Below are positions 1-10,201 of a stretch of DNA of 64,000 nt, one piece after another. The position numbers and the translations under genes are program-made. Numbering within the stretch: the stretch's first letter is position 1; each line of letters starts with the position of its first letter. The notes below the pieces were generated by a model, which made no database searches, was not told where the DNA came from, and worked only from the letters and a program-made list of their open reading frames with translations. This stretch comes from Lithodes maja (lineage: Eukaryota; Arthropoda; Malacostraca; Decapoda; Lithodidae): assembly GCA_037953745.1 (NCBI GenBank), contig JBAKBP010013106.1, forward strand, positions 1 to 64,000, written 5' to 3'.

Positions 1-2
1 AT

Positions 3-2753
3 GCCAAGCATAAGATTGATGAAGAAGTGAGTGACCACTCGAGTAATTATAAGTCGAGTGATTATGGCCATGAGAGTGATAAAGAACAATTCCGGGGATT
101 TGCGAAAGAATTTGAGAGTGATGAGAGTGATGAAGGTGATGTACCAGTTGTTGAGGGAGCTGGTTTACCTAAAGAAAGTGAACTTGCGAGAGTGAGTGAG
201 TGGGAGAGTTCAAGGTCACTCACCAAATTTCGCATAAGTGACACGACTCCAAGCCCTTCCCCAGGTAAATCGCCTTTCAAGCTCCATTTCTACAAGTTAA
301 AAATACTTGAAAAGGCGGCCGCGGCAGCTAGGGAACAAGCTAAAATACTTGGTGAGGATGAGGCTGTGAGTGAGGGTCAGCGTGGTGACCCTTCTCGACC
401 GCCATTGTCTCCCTTATCTACCCACGCCACCCAAGATGACCCGGATGCCCCGCATTCTTCCCCACCACCCCCACCATTGCCAAGGGTTGAGGACCCCCCA
501 CTTTCGTCCTATTTGCCTCCTAGGTCCCCCGACAGGAGACATACTCTTGCCGAAAAGGGGAAAGGTAGAAAATATACGAAGAAAACTAAGAAAAGTAAGA
601 GAGTTTTGTTCGAGGCTCCCGCGGCGGCGTCCACCCCGGCCGGCCCCAGCCATACGTCCCCGCAACTTTCCCCACGGTCCTCCCCACCTCTCCCGCCTTC
701 AACATGTCTTCCTGCAGAAGTATTTGAGCTCGCATCACCAATACCTGGGCCTAGTGAAAGTGAATCATTGCTTTCTGTGACTCGTCGCAGGCCAAGGAGC
801 CCGGGACCTCGGGAGGACACAGCCTCACCTGTCACTCCTTCCCCACCTCGCCCACCCGCACGCCGCCCACGCATCACTGGTTCCCCGCCAGATTATGTGG
901 GGGCCACTGATGATGAAGGGCACCGCTCTGAAGACTCTGGCCATGATTACATAGGTCCACCGTCAGGGCAAGATGACCACTCTGACGATGACGATGACTA
1001 TATGGACATCGACGACCCTCGACCCACCCGCTTGGCCCGGCTTCGTGCTGCCCGTCTTTCTGCCCGCCGCCCTGGCCGCCGCCCTGACCGACGCCCTCGC
1101 CGCCGCCCTAGGGCGCGCGCCTCCCGAGTTGGCCGTGGGCGTACTGGGCTACCAGTTGGAGCTCCTCGTCAGCGTAGACAAGACCCATTCTACGTTTTTC
1201 AGTGGCAAGACATAGTTGATGGGGATGTATACAACCCTGATGTGCCAGCTTTTGATGAGGCACTGGAGGGTTCAGGCATTACCCCCAATTTTCCTGCAGG
1301 CCCCAATGCTACACCACACGAACTATTTGAGGCATTCTTTGATGAGGAGGTGGTAGGCTATGTTGTCAAAGAGACAAACAAGCAGCACCAATTCCAGGTA
1401 CACTTTTTGGGCAAGGTGACCAAGGGCCATATGAGGAAGTGGACCCCAGTGACTCATAAAGAATTCATGGTGTTCCTGGCACTCACCATGCTAATGCCTC
1501 ATGTCAGGAAGCATAGGTTGCCTGACTATTGGATCACCAATGATCTGATTTCAACCCCTGCCTTCGGGAAATATATGGCTCGCGACCGGTACCTTGATAT
1601 CCTCGCAGCGCTCCATCTTGTCACCAACACCGACGTCCACCGCCCAGACAAGCTGTGGAAGATTAGGACGTTGTATGAGATGATGCGAGACCGCTTCACC
1701 TCCTACTTCAAGCCCTTCCGCAAGGTCGTCATTGACGAGTCTCTTGTGCTGTTCCGGGGAAAACTCAGCTTCCGGCAGTACATCCCCTCCAAAAGACATC
1801 GCTTTGGCATAAAATTCTTTGTGCTGTGCGACTGCCAAACTGGCTATGTCCTGGACTTCCTGGTCTACAGCGGGAAGGAAGGGGACGTGCTTGTGGACCC
1901 CCTCATTGGCTTTGGCGGAGCAGTGGTGCAAGCCATGATGGACCGCTACTTCCATAAGAATCACGTCCTCTACACGGACAACTATTACACGTCCCCCACT
2001 CTCTCACAGTACCTGCATGAGCGCAAGACGGGGACTGTAGGCACAGTACGAGGGAAAAGGAAGGGCATGCCAACTTTCCCTGCAAAGACCAAAAAAGGTG
2101 ATGTCTTCAGGAAGAAGTCGGGGCCCATTCTGGCTATCCACTGGCACGACCAGCGGAAGGTCAACCTCCTGACCACCATCCACAAGGGGGAAATGGTGGA
2201 GACTGGCAAGGTGGATCGCCGCACCCAGGCCAGGGTGACCAAGCCCGATACTGTCCTGGACTACAACGTCAACATGAGGCTGGTGGACAAGTCCGACATG
2301 CAGATAGGCTTCATTGACTGCCTGCGTACCTCGTGCAGATGGTACAAAAAGTTCTTTCTGCATATGGTGGACATGTCAATTCTGAATGCCTATAATATAT
2401 ACAGGCTTCGGAATGAGAACCCACCCCTGAAGTTCAATAGCCTGCGGAGGTTCCAAAAGCAGGTGTTGACGGGGCTCCTGGAGAAGTATGCTACGCCACA
2501 GAGGGCAGTGGCACATCCTGGGCCCGCCGTTATCGACCGCTTGCAGTCTGCTCCATACCTGCTTAGGCACCAGCTTGGTTTCTTTCCTCAGAATGCAGCA
2601 GGAAGAACAAATCAGAAGCGGTGCCATGTCTGCTACCACAGCAGGGTGAGGCCGCACCCAGGTAAAAAGTCAACCACGGAGTGTGTGGAGTGCAAGGTGG
2701 CACTCTGTGCTGTAGGGTGCTTCGCTGCTTACCACACCAAGCAGGAGTTCTAA
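3..2753 (+). CDS. piggyBac transposase (PB1), 5' end outside window
   Basis: DDD-type transposase that cuts and pastes piggyBac elements at TTAA without leaving a footprint. The frame is open from the first bases of the window with no stop for over 900 codons; no upstream ATG is visible in frame, so the true start lies outside. The first ~400 residues are low-complexity, acidic and Ser/Pro-rich, ending in an Arg-rich patch near 1020-1130. The catalytic core follows. The three expected aspartates are seen in VVIDESLVLFRG (about 1728), VLYTDNYYTSP (about 1970) and MRLVDKSDM (about 2277). A C-terminal Cys-rich finger (CHVCYHSR, CVECKVALC) occupies about 2620-2745. No frameshift is visible. The N-terminal extension is much longer than in the 594-residue insect piggyBac protein. 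It could be an active transposase or a domesticated copy. Confidence 0.88.
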   Translation, partial: AKHKIDEEVSDHSSNYKSSDYGHESDKEQFRGFAKEFESDESDEGDVPVVEGAGLPKESELARVSEWESSRSLTKFRISDTTPSPSPGKSPFKLHFYKLKILEKAAAAAREQAKILGEDEAVSEGQRGDPSRPPLSPLSTHATQDDPDAPHSSPPPPPLPRVEDPPLSSYLPPRSPDRRHTLAEKGKGRKYTKKTKKSKRVLFEAPAAASTPAGPSHTSPQLSPRSSPPLPPSTCLPAEVFELASPIPGPSESESLLSVTRRRPRSPGPREDTASPVTPSPPRPPARRPRITGSPPDYVGATDDEGHRSEDSGHDYIGPPSGQDDHSDDDDDYMDIDDPRPTRLARLRAARLSARRPGRRPDRRPRRRPRARASRVGRGRTGLPVGAPRQRRQDPFYVFQWQDIVDGDVYNPDVPAFDEALEGSGITPNFPAGPNATPHELFEAFFDEEVVGYVVKETNKQHQFQVHFLGKVTKGHMRKWTPVTHKEFMVFLALTMLMPHVRKHRLPDYWITNDLISTPAFGKYMARDRYLDILAALHLVTNTDVHRPDKLWKIRTLYEMMRDRFTSYFKPFRKVVIDESLVLFRGKLSFRQYIPSKRHRFGIKFFVLCDCQTGYVLDFLVYSGKEGDVLVDPLIGFGGAVVQAMMDRYFHKNHVLYTDNYYTSPTLSQYLHERKTGTVGTVRGKRKGMPTFPAKTKKGDVFRKKSGPILAIHWHDQRKVNLLTTIHKGEMVETGKVDRRTQARVTKPDTVLDYNVNMRLVDKSDMQIGFIDCLRTSCRWYKKFFLHMVDMSILNAYNIYRLRNENPPLKFNSLRRFQKQVLTGLLEKYATPQRAVAHPGPAVIDRLQSAPYLLRHQLGFFPQNAAGRTNQKRCHVCYHSRVRPHPGKKSTTECVECKVALCAVGCFAAYHTKQEF

Positions 2754-3024
2754 TAATCATACTGAAATTGCCAAATAAAATGACAATATGTACACTATAA
2801 TTATATATAGGCAAAAAGTGGAAGAAAACAAATGTATTATAATAAAAAAGTCAAGTATTATGAGAAAATTGATACAAATACAATTCCACCATAATAATAT
2901 GTGAAAGTGACACATATGTATATACCAAGTGACATTCATATGATTAGAACCTATAGAAATATATCAATCAGTGAAAAAAGACACAATAAATTGTATATAA
3001 AACGTTTACAAATCATATAACTAA

Positions 3025-3555
3025 GTGAAAGTGACACAAGACCTAAGATTTGATGGCCAAAGTATAATAAACACCTGTGATAATGAATAATCAGTGCCTA
3101 ATACAACAATAACCTACCTCAATTACTAATAAAATGTACGGTATCGAGTGAAAATGAGCATTATCAGTGACAGTGACACTCTCTAAAGCATATTTGTCAA
3201 AGTTAAAGTGACACAAGACCTAAGATTTGATGGCCAAAGTATAATAAACACCTGTGATAACGAATAATCAGTGCCTAATACAACAATAACCTACCTCAAT
3301 TACTAATAAAATGTACGGTATCGAGTGAAAATGAGCATTATCAGTGACAGTGACACTCTCTAAAGCATATTTGTCAAAGTGAAAGTGACACAAGACCTAA
3401 TATTTGATGGCCAAAGTATAATAAACACCTGTGATAACGAATAATCAGTGCCTAATACAACAATAACATACCTCAATTACTAATAAAATGTACGGTATCG
3501 AGTGAAAATTACCAATATCAGTGAAATTGATACCCTAATAAACATATTTTATATA
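3025..3555 (+). repeat. three tandem ~177-bp units in the PB1 3' region
   Basis: Units start at 3025, 3202 and 3379, each opening with GT(G/T)AAAGTGACACAAGACCTA. The first two are almost identical over 177 bp; the third diverges after about 3505. Short GTGAAAGTGACA-like motifs also occur outside the array. The position between transposase and right terminus suggests subterminal transposase-binding sequence, which is inference. PB2 has a comparable triplicate at 39399-39965. Confidence 0.85.
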
Positions 3556-3957
3556 ATTGGCCTCAAAATAACTAGAAAATATCAAATAAACATCACATTC
3601 TCAATATCAAACACTAAAATCGTCTAAGGGAGATAAATACTTTGGCGCGGCGAGCGGCTAGGTGCGTCGTAGCCAGGGCGGGCCGACGCTTTCGGACGCG
3701 TGAGGAAATTCCCGCATAAAAAAGCACTCGTCTTCCCGCGCTCACCATTATGCAACCAGAGGGGCTAGAGACCTCTACTCAACGCCATTCGACAGAGGAA
3801 GGTTTGTGGAACATTATTTTTTTTTATTCACAACATTACATGCAATATTCATTCATTTACAGAGTAGTTAACATAGGTAAAAAATCCTCAAAACCCCCGG
3901 TACAGCAGTACAGTCATAAGCTATAGCCCCCGGGGCTGGAGGGTTAAAGGCGGTGTC

Positions 3958-4424
3958 ACACGAGCGAGTTTTCCGCCAATTTTTACCGGCAATTGTAGTC
4001 TGGCAGCTTCACGTCTATTGCGTGTTCTGATTTTGCGAAACACCAATTTTGCGACCGAGACCCCAAAAATGCCATTTTTGATGAAAACCTAATTATGCGA
4101 TGTAACTCTACTTTTGCGGGTGGTGCCGTAAGAAAGTGGGGCTCTCCGCACTAGTTTTCGGGGGGGAGGGGTGGCCGGGTCGTGACGTCAGGCCGCGCTG
4201 TGGCCCGACTTCACAACCCAAGCTCTGTATCCTTCCGCTTACAAACTTTATCTCTCCAGTCTCGCAATACTGTAAATGCTCAATTGCTCATTTAATTTGA
4301 TTTTCTCAAGGATAATGGTAATGTCTTATGTTTTTCTGTATTTTTTCTTTATTGTGGGATGTATACCACACGATGTTACCATGTTACGATGTTATATCAC
4401 ACGTGTTACCACACGATGACTCGT
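3958..4424. other. unassigned sequence, probably an old DNA repeat
   Basis: No coding potential seen. It contains repeated phrases such as AATTTTGCGA and ACTTTTGCGG that recur at 6545-6570, on the far side of the LINE at 4425-6434. The LINE therefore probably inserted into one older repeat. The repeat class is not recognised. Confidence 0.4.
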
Positions 4425-6262
4425 GTGGTAACGACCAGAGGAGGTTGGCTTCAATTGTAAACAGTTTACTTGGAAAAACAAGAGTCAGCTTAAGACCTTC
4501 TGTACCCGATGCCGAGTTGGCTACCAACTTTGTGGCATTTTTTGCTGGCAAGATAACTCGCGTAAGACAGGAACTGGATGATGCTTCTGTTGGTGAAGAA
4601 CTTTCAGTTGTACTCCAACCCCGACACATTCCTAATAATGTCCTCTCATCCTTTCACTCAGTAGAGGTGGTCATGATCTCGTCCTACATAAGAAACCTCA
4701 ATAAAAAAATTTGCCCGTTGGATCCCATAAATGTTTCCATGCTACCAAGAGTCTATGATCACACAGTTGAGTTTATTTCCAAAATAATTAATAAGTGCTT
4801 CTCTGAAGGTAGCTTCCCACATTCTGAAAAGCATGCACTACTCCGACCTACTCTAAAGAAGCCTGGACTTGATGTTGAGAACATGTTGAACTATCGTCCT
4901 GTCTCCAACCTGTCCTTCATATCAAAGATATTAGAGCGTGCAATACTTGACCAATTACAACCACTACTTCAGCAGAATGAAACTATCCCAATTTTTCAGT
5001 CTGCTTACCGACAGCATCATTCAACTGAAACAGCATTGATTAGAGTACATAATGATCTAGTTGAGAACATTTGCAATGGTGTGGCCTCACTATTGGTCTT
5101 GCTTGATCTCTCTGCGGCTTTTGACACAGTGGATCACGAGTTGTTATTGAGTGATCTTTATGATTGTGGTGTGCGTGACTCCGCTCTCTTGCTTCTTGGG
5201 TCGTACTTGTCAGGTAGATCCCAGAGTGTGATGGTAAATCAAGTGGTCTCGGACTCGACACCCCTGCAGTATGGTGTTCCGCAGGGATCAGTTTTAGGTC
5301 CTATCCTATTTATAATTTATATTAGCAGTTTGTCTCTTCTGCTTCGTGCACATAATGTCACCTTTCACTTTTATGCAGATGACACCCAGATTTATGTGAG
5401 AATCGCAAATATAGTTGATATACGGAGTAAGATGGAATTGTTGATGTCTGATATCAAGAAGTGGATGAGAGCGAGAAAACTTAAACTAAATGATGGTAAA
5501 ACTGATATTCTCATCATCCGAGGAAATAGAAGAGCTGATGATATAGTAGGTGCCCTCTCCATCAATGTGGGTGGATCTCAGCTGCGACCGGCCAACTCTG
5601 TTCGAAATCTGGGTGTATATGTGAACACCCGATTAGATTTCAAAGAGCATGTAAACCAGATAGGTAAAAGTTGTTACTTGCACATCAGAAATCTCTATTT
5701 GGTGAAGCCGTTTATAACCAGACGTTGCCTCCTGACGTTGGTTCACTCATTGGTCTTCTCTCGTGTTGATTATTGCAATGCCCTGTTGGTGGGTCTTCCA
5801 AATTATATTTTGAAGAAAGTTCAGTCTGTTCTTAACAGGGCCGCAAGACTAATTTTTGGTGTTCCACCTAGAACTCCTACTACATCTCTTCACATAGAAC
5901 TGCACTGGCTGCCAGTAAGAGCAAGAATAGAATTTAAGTTGTGTTTGGTGACTTTTAAGGTTCTCAAATTTGGTGAGCCTAGGTACCTTGCGGAGCTGCT
6001 CAGGCGCCCACCGGCACACCATGGTGTAGTTGTGCGTCATGACAATGACCCTTTTCGTCTTGATGAACCAAGGGCTTTCCAGCAGTCTTCTTTCTTTGAG
6101 AGGTCATTCTCCTACATGTCTCCGAGGTTGTATAACAGGTTGCCGCTGTCCATGAGACAACTGAGTTCTGTTGAATGCTTCAAGAGACAACTTAAGACTT
6201 TTCTCTTTGAGAGAAGCTATGATCTTGAGAGAGGTGTCATGACAGATGGCTATAGAGTTTAG
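4425..6262 (+). CDS. LINE reverse transcriptase, CR1/L2-like, 5'-truncated
   Basis: Open frame of about 610 codons. Homology begins near 4425; the frame runs open further upstream to 4328 but that stretch looks unrelated. Successive RT motifs are visible: NYRPVSNLSFISKILE (about 4890), LLDLSAAFDTVDH (about 5100), GVPQGSVLGPILF (about 5275) and the catalytic YADDTQIY (about 5372). The C-terminal part has the LHWLPVRARIEFK motif (about 5900) common in CR1/L2 elements. The RT looks intact, but without the endonuclease it cannot act in cis. There is no sign of host function. Confidence 0.85.
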
Positions 6263-6434
6263 GCTATTTTGCCACTGCTAGTGATTGTTAAATGTGTGTT
6301 GTATATAAGCCTTCTTTTGATGCATTGATTTTTGTTCTTTTTTCTTTCTCTTTTCGAGCGCTAGTGAATTCTTCGGAAAAATTGGCGCTTATGAGAAATA
6401 AGTAAGTAACATGCTTATTATTATTATTATTATA
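4425..6434 (+). mobile_element. 5'-truncated LINE, CR1/L2-like (K1)
   Basis: Non-LTR retrotransposon copy carrying an uninterrupted reverse transcriptase to the stop at 6262, a short 3'UTR, and a 3' tail of ATT/TTA repeats (6414-6434), as expected for the L2/CR1 group. The endonuclease region is missing, so the copy is 5'-truncated. A related C-terminal fragment with the same type of tail lies at 12300-12945. Confidence 0.8.
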
Positions 6435-6576
6435 ATTACATGTACTGTATGTGTGTACAAACAAAGCAAATAAATGACGGAAAAATTGGGCCGTCACTGA
6501 TGAAATGTCGACCATATTCATTTTTCCCTATAAGGTTAGTTAATCCAATTTTGCGAATTCCACTTTTGCGGCCCGC
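6435..6576. other. unassigned flank between LINE K1 and SINE A
   Basis: No gene seen. It contains the AATTTTGCGA and ACTTTTGCGG phrases shared with 3958-4424 and ends in the first copy of the SINE target duplication. Confidence 0.35.
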
Positions 6577-6589
6577 AATGTCGACCAAT

Positions 6590-6972
6590 GGGTGGATGGG
6601 ACTCTTTAGCCTTGGTCGGCAACTCATCTAGGGGAGACAACCTTATACAAATCCGGGTGGATGGGACTCGTTAGCCTTGGTTGGCAACCTGTCTAGGGGA
6701 GTAAACCTGATACAAATCCGTACTGCTTACCTAAGGGTAAGGCAGGTTAGTGGATGGATTAGCCGGACACCACTGTAGAAAAATAGTGCTAACAAGATAC
6801 ACAGAGGGCCTCGGAGTCGGACGGATCCTGAATTGAGTGGTCAATCCTGTAAGTCCTTCACTAAACTGGCTCGGGTTGTCCCTCTCACAGGGAATAGGTC
6901 CGCTTGGGGGCATTCTGTGTATGGCCACCCACGTAAGGGGAGTAAGGCGTCTGGCAATAGATAGATAGATAG
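6590..6972 (+). mobile_element. SINE family A, copy 1 (complete)
   Basis: A 383-bp SINE flanked by a perfect 13-bp target duplication, AATGTCGACCAAT (6577-6589 and 6973-6985). The head is a tandem pair of ~66-bp units beginning GGGTGGATGGGACTC. Each unit has a TAGCCTTGGTYGG stretch resembling an RNA polymerase III A box and a TACAAATCCG stretch resembling a B box. The body is unrecognised. The tail GGCGTCTGGCAATAGATAGA matches the 3' end of the RTE LINE at 28581, including the ATAG repeats, which suggests that LINE moves it. Confidence 0.88.
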
Positions 6973-6985
6973 AATGTCGACCAAT

Positions 6986-7189
6986 TTCTCGCAAAATTGG
7001 GGTAAGCACTCCAGTATTTGTTAGTGACCTGATGAAGCTATCTGCGAAACATTGTCAATAAAGTGCTCTTCCTCAGATGGTGTTTTTTATCCAATGTATT
7101 TGTATTTTAGAGAAACAAACCAACCTGGCTAATAAGTCAAAATTCTTATATTGGTAAAAATTGGAGGTTATACAGAACTGCATATATGA
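6986..7189. other. unassigned intergenic sequence
   Basis: AT-rich, with no coding potential or recognised repeat. The first part, with GCAAAATTGG, probably continues the older repeat at 6435-6576. Confidence 0.35.
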
Positions 7190-7201
7190 AGTAATGGTGT
7201 T

Positions 7202-7881
7202 CCCCCTAGTACTGTACTACGCTCCTTGTCGCGGTAGGAGGGCTTGGGCCCGGCGACTGGAGCTTGATGGGGGAGGGTTATTACCCTCTCCCCTCTAGCT
7301 CTTGTCGTCGGATTGACTAATTTTGTGTAGTTTTTCTGTCCTCTTTCTATTTCTCCTTCCTGTTCTTATTCTGTCTCATCCGGTTGTCCTTCGGGCGGCC
7401 TATTTCATATGCCACCCTGTCGGGCCCTCTTAGATGGCCTGGCTAGGTTGTTGGCTCCTGACCTGATTTGTCTCTTCGGTCGCTGGAGTGGTGGGGCCGA
7501 GCTGACTCGATTCCCCTCAGTACTGTAGTGCAATTTTGTTTGCATCTCGCTGTGATTTTTTCTTCCTTAGACCTGATCTCTCATTCTCCGCCCTTGAACA
7601 CTTCTACGGAGGTGCTGCAGTGTAGCAGTTCTTGCCTCATCCTTCGACCCTGCCTTATAAGAGTTCTGCTGTGGAGCTCATTTGGTTTGGCTGAACTGGT
7701 GACATGGCGAGAAATATCTGCGTGTCTTCACCTTCCTAGATTTGTTCACCTCCTGCCCTTCCCTATCTATGTCTTGTCTCGATTAGTTGTCTATCTTGTT
7801 CTAATCCTTCAGCCAGCCCTATGAGAGTTCTTTTGGGGAACTCAGTGGTCTGGTTAAACTAATTTATTGAAAAAAAAAGAG
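7202..7881 (+). mobile_element. poly(A) retroposon, copy 1
   Basis: A 680-bp unit ending in an A-rich run and flanked by a perfect 12-bp target duplication AGTAATGGTGTT (7190-7201 and 7882-7893). A second copy lies at 16451-17134 and is similar throughout, starting with the same GGCGACTGG(A/G)GCTTGATGGG stretch. No convincing coding frame is seen. The tail and duplication show target-primed retroposition. It could be a long SINE, the 3'UTR of a truncated LINE, or a family of processed RNA copies. The source is not recognised. Confidence 0.75.
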
Positions 7882-8069
7882 AGTAATGGTGTTAAAGTAG
7901 AGAAAGCCTTAATATGTAACTAAAGGGGTGGGCGTGAACTCAATTCAGTGTAGAATATGCCTCTGCTGGGTACACCATGGAAAGTAGCGCTGTAAAGGGA
8001 TCTCTACCGAGGAAAAAATCCAAAGTTGAGAAATTTCTATGCATACTATAGTATGTAAAGGTAAACTCA

Positions 8070-8835
8070 TATTCAATGACTGACTCGAGTGTGTTAACTT
8101 TGGCAGTGAGGCACTGGAGATGGTGGACAAGTTTTGCTACTTGAGAGATACCATCTCTGCCGGTGGTAGGGCCGAGGCCGCTACTATCACCAAAATTAGA
8201 TGCGGTTAGCGAAAGTTCAGAGAACTGCTGTCATTGCTTAAGTTGTTATAAACTGCAGCACTGTTGATTCCTTTAAATATCGTCTAGACAAACACCTTTT
8301 GCCATACATATGACTGACTACATTTGTAAATGAATCACTTTTTTTTTCTCAGTTTTCCTCAGATTCATCGAGAATCACTACTGTATAATTATATACTGTA
8401 ATTGATTAAGACTCTCTCTCCCCTTGAAGGAAAAGGTGTATGTTCCATAATGTTAGAAGCACAATGACATATGCTTCAGAAACGTGGCCTGTCAAAGTGG
8501 ATGATATCAACAGAATGGAACGTAATGAGATGAGAATGGCGAGATGTATATGTGGGGCCAAACTGCAAGATGGGATATATAGTGAAGAGCTGAGGAGATG
8601 GTTAGTTATCAAGAGCAGCAGTGGTGAGATGCGTACTAGCAGGCTGAGATGGTTAGGACATGATGGATGAACTAAGTTGAGTGAAAAGATGCAAGTCTGT
8701 GAACGTGGAAGGAGCTGCACCAAGGGGTAGACCAAGAAAGATGTGGGATCTTGAATTAAGAAACCTAATAAGTGAGGCATTCCTGATTAGGGCTCCCTGG
8801 GTTCAAAACAAGTTCAGATGGATACATAGGTATTA
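8070..8835 (+). mobile_element. LINE family G 3' fragment, copy 1, interrupted by a LINE E fragment
   Basis: Remnant of a non-LTR element. Translated pieces include MVDKFCYLRDTIS (about 8118), YASETWPVKVDDINRMERN (about 8470) and a degenerate RWLGHDG end (about 8650). All recur in the G copies at 15785-17400 and 20180-21118. About 8225-8385 is a foreign piece matching the C terminus of LINE E (CSTVDSFK, RLDK). Frames are broken throughout. It sits just upstream of an MTR exon and is intronic. Confidence 0.7.
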
Positions 8836-8886
8836 TAGCTCTTGACTGTAATGTTTGATACTACAGTATGCACTTTGTGATGACAG

Positions 8887-8984
8887 GAATATCTGGAGGC
8901 TGGTGCAGACATCGTGGAGACCAACACCTTCAGTGGGACTAGGGTAGCCCAGTCAGACTACAAATTGGAACATATCTGCTACAG
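8887..8984 (+). CDS. MTR: methionine synthase exon, homocysteine-binding domain, part 1
   Basis: A 98-bp internal exon between an AG acceptor (8885-8886) and a GT donor (8985-8986). It reads EYLEAGADIVETNTFSGT and on to LEHICYR, closely matching the start of the homocysteine-binding (Hcy) domain of cobalamin-dependent methionine synthase. That enzyme remethylates homocysteine to methionine using 5-methyltetrahydrofolate in the cytosol. The exon starts in phase 0 and ends after two bases of an Arg codon, which the next exon completes. The preceding coding exons (start codon, DGAMGT region) are not in the window. The intron to the next exon is 6.3 kb and full of transposons. The frame and splice sites look functional. 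Confidence 0.9.
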
Positions 8985-9498
8985 GTAAAATAATTCAATT
9001 CAACTCTTTTTCTTGTATTTGGCAACAATGTATAAATAGTCATAAAATACAAAGTAAATTTAAATAAAAATACAGAAATTGTAAAAAATATTAATGTTTA
9101 ATATTTACAAAAATGCTATATCCAATCAATATGTGACTATTATTTTTTGTATAAGAAAAACAAATAATATCACCTACTGAATAGCTAATTATGCATTACA
9201 GTATTCTACTGCTTTTACTTATAAGGAGTTAAAAAATAAGATTTTAGATTTACTGACCCTTCATGAAAATATCTTTAAGATCTATAGTTTATTCATTATG
9301 ACAAGTTTACAAATTATGACCCCTAGCCTCTTGTAACTCAGGTAGGCCTGGAGTAAATGGGCTTTATATTTCTATGATTTAAATTACTTTTGACTCTTTC
9401 CAAATGGTAGAATTATCAAGCTCAATTTTTCAAGCCTTTTTTGAATTGTGAGATGTTGAGTGCTGGTTTTCAATACTTATTTTAATTAATAGACTATT
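8985..9498 (+). other. MTR intron, AT-rich, no recognised element
   Basis: Begins with the GTAAAA donor. It is AT-rich with no coding frame, no terminal repeats and no similarity noticed to other parts of the window. Confidence 0.5.
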
Positions 9499-9814
9499 CA
9501 GTCGACCCACGATGTTGCGGATCCCGATGCTACAGATTTCGGAAGTAACTGACAAGTAATACTGGTCTGTTTGAATATCCAAATCAGTGTTAAAAGTCTG
9601 TTGATTAACAAAAAGTATCCGATAGATGTTGGCGACCTGGAAGTCATTGTTCTCCTACCACGAGGTCAACAGACAAAGGCTTACTGCCGTGCGGTCAACA
9701 GTTCAGTATGCCAGTCCCAGTCCCCTTTATCTTCTTAATTACTGTACTCTTAATCTAATCAACCATTCTACCCAAAGCCGAAAAGCATAAGAGAGTAATC
9801 CAATATTTTCAAAC

Positions 9815-10190
9815 AAATATTAGGAATTCCTACTGGTGGAAATGCAAGCCCTTTAATTGCAGACTTATTCTTGCTTTCTTTAGAATTTAAATTTATGAAA
9901 GACTTAGTTGACAGTAGCAAGAAAAATAAAATTCCAGAAAAATTAGCACTTGCTAAATTGTTAAGTAATAATAGTAGATATATTGATGATAGGCTATTAT
10001 CGTTTGCAATATGTTAAATTTTATTCAAGTCGCTAAACAAATTTATCCAAATTCCATCCCCCTCACACAAGGTAATGTAAATGATAAAGTTAAAATGTTC
10101 TTGATATAAATACACAGATTGTTAATGAACAGTGCACGCTTAAAATATACCACAAAGTTGACGATTTTATTTTAACGTAAAAAACTTTCC
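9815..10190 (+). pseudogene. reverse transcriptase fragment with YIDD box, class unassigned
   Basis: Translation in one frame gives GIPTGGNASPLIADLFLLSL (about 9828) followed by RYIDDRLL (about 9976), then shifted frames with stops. The pairing of a GIPTGGNASPL block with a YIDD catalytic box differs from the GVPQGSVLGP and F/YADD boxes of every other RT in the window. It is reminiscent of Penelope-like or related invertebrate RTs, but I cannot place it. It is a dead fragment within the MTR intron. Confidence 0.5.
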
Positions 10191-10201
10191 TTTCCCTAGT
10201 A

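Larger units (their letters stand above)
1..3957 (+). mobile_element. piggyBac DNA transposon PB1, left end outside window
   Basis: Autonomous-looking piggyBac element. It holds a transposase frame (to 2753), about 1.2 kb of AT-rich 3' region with a triplicated 177-bp unit, and a right terminus reading GGGGCTGGAGGG followed by TTAA (3954-3957). On the reverse strand the terminus reads CCCTCCAG, which fits the CCYNNNRG pattern of piggyBac ends. The same terminal sequence recurs in the MITEs at 11831-12268 and 53527-53974. The left inverted repeat and its TTAA lie upstream of base 1, so neither full length nor mobility can be judged. Confidence 0.85.
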
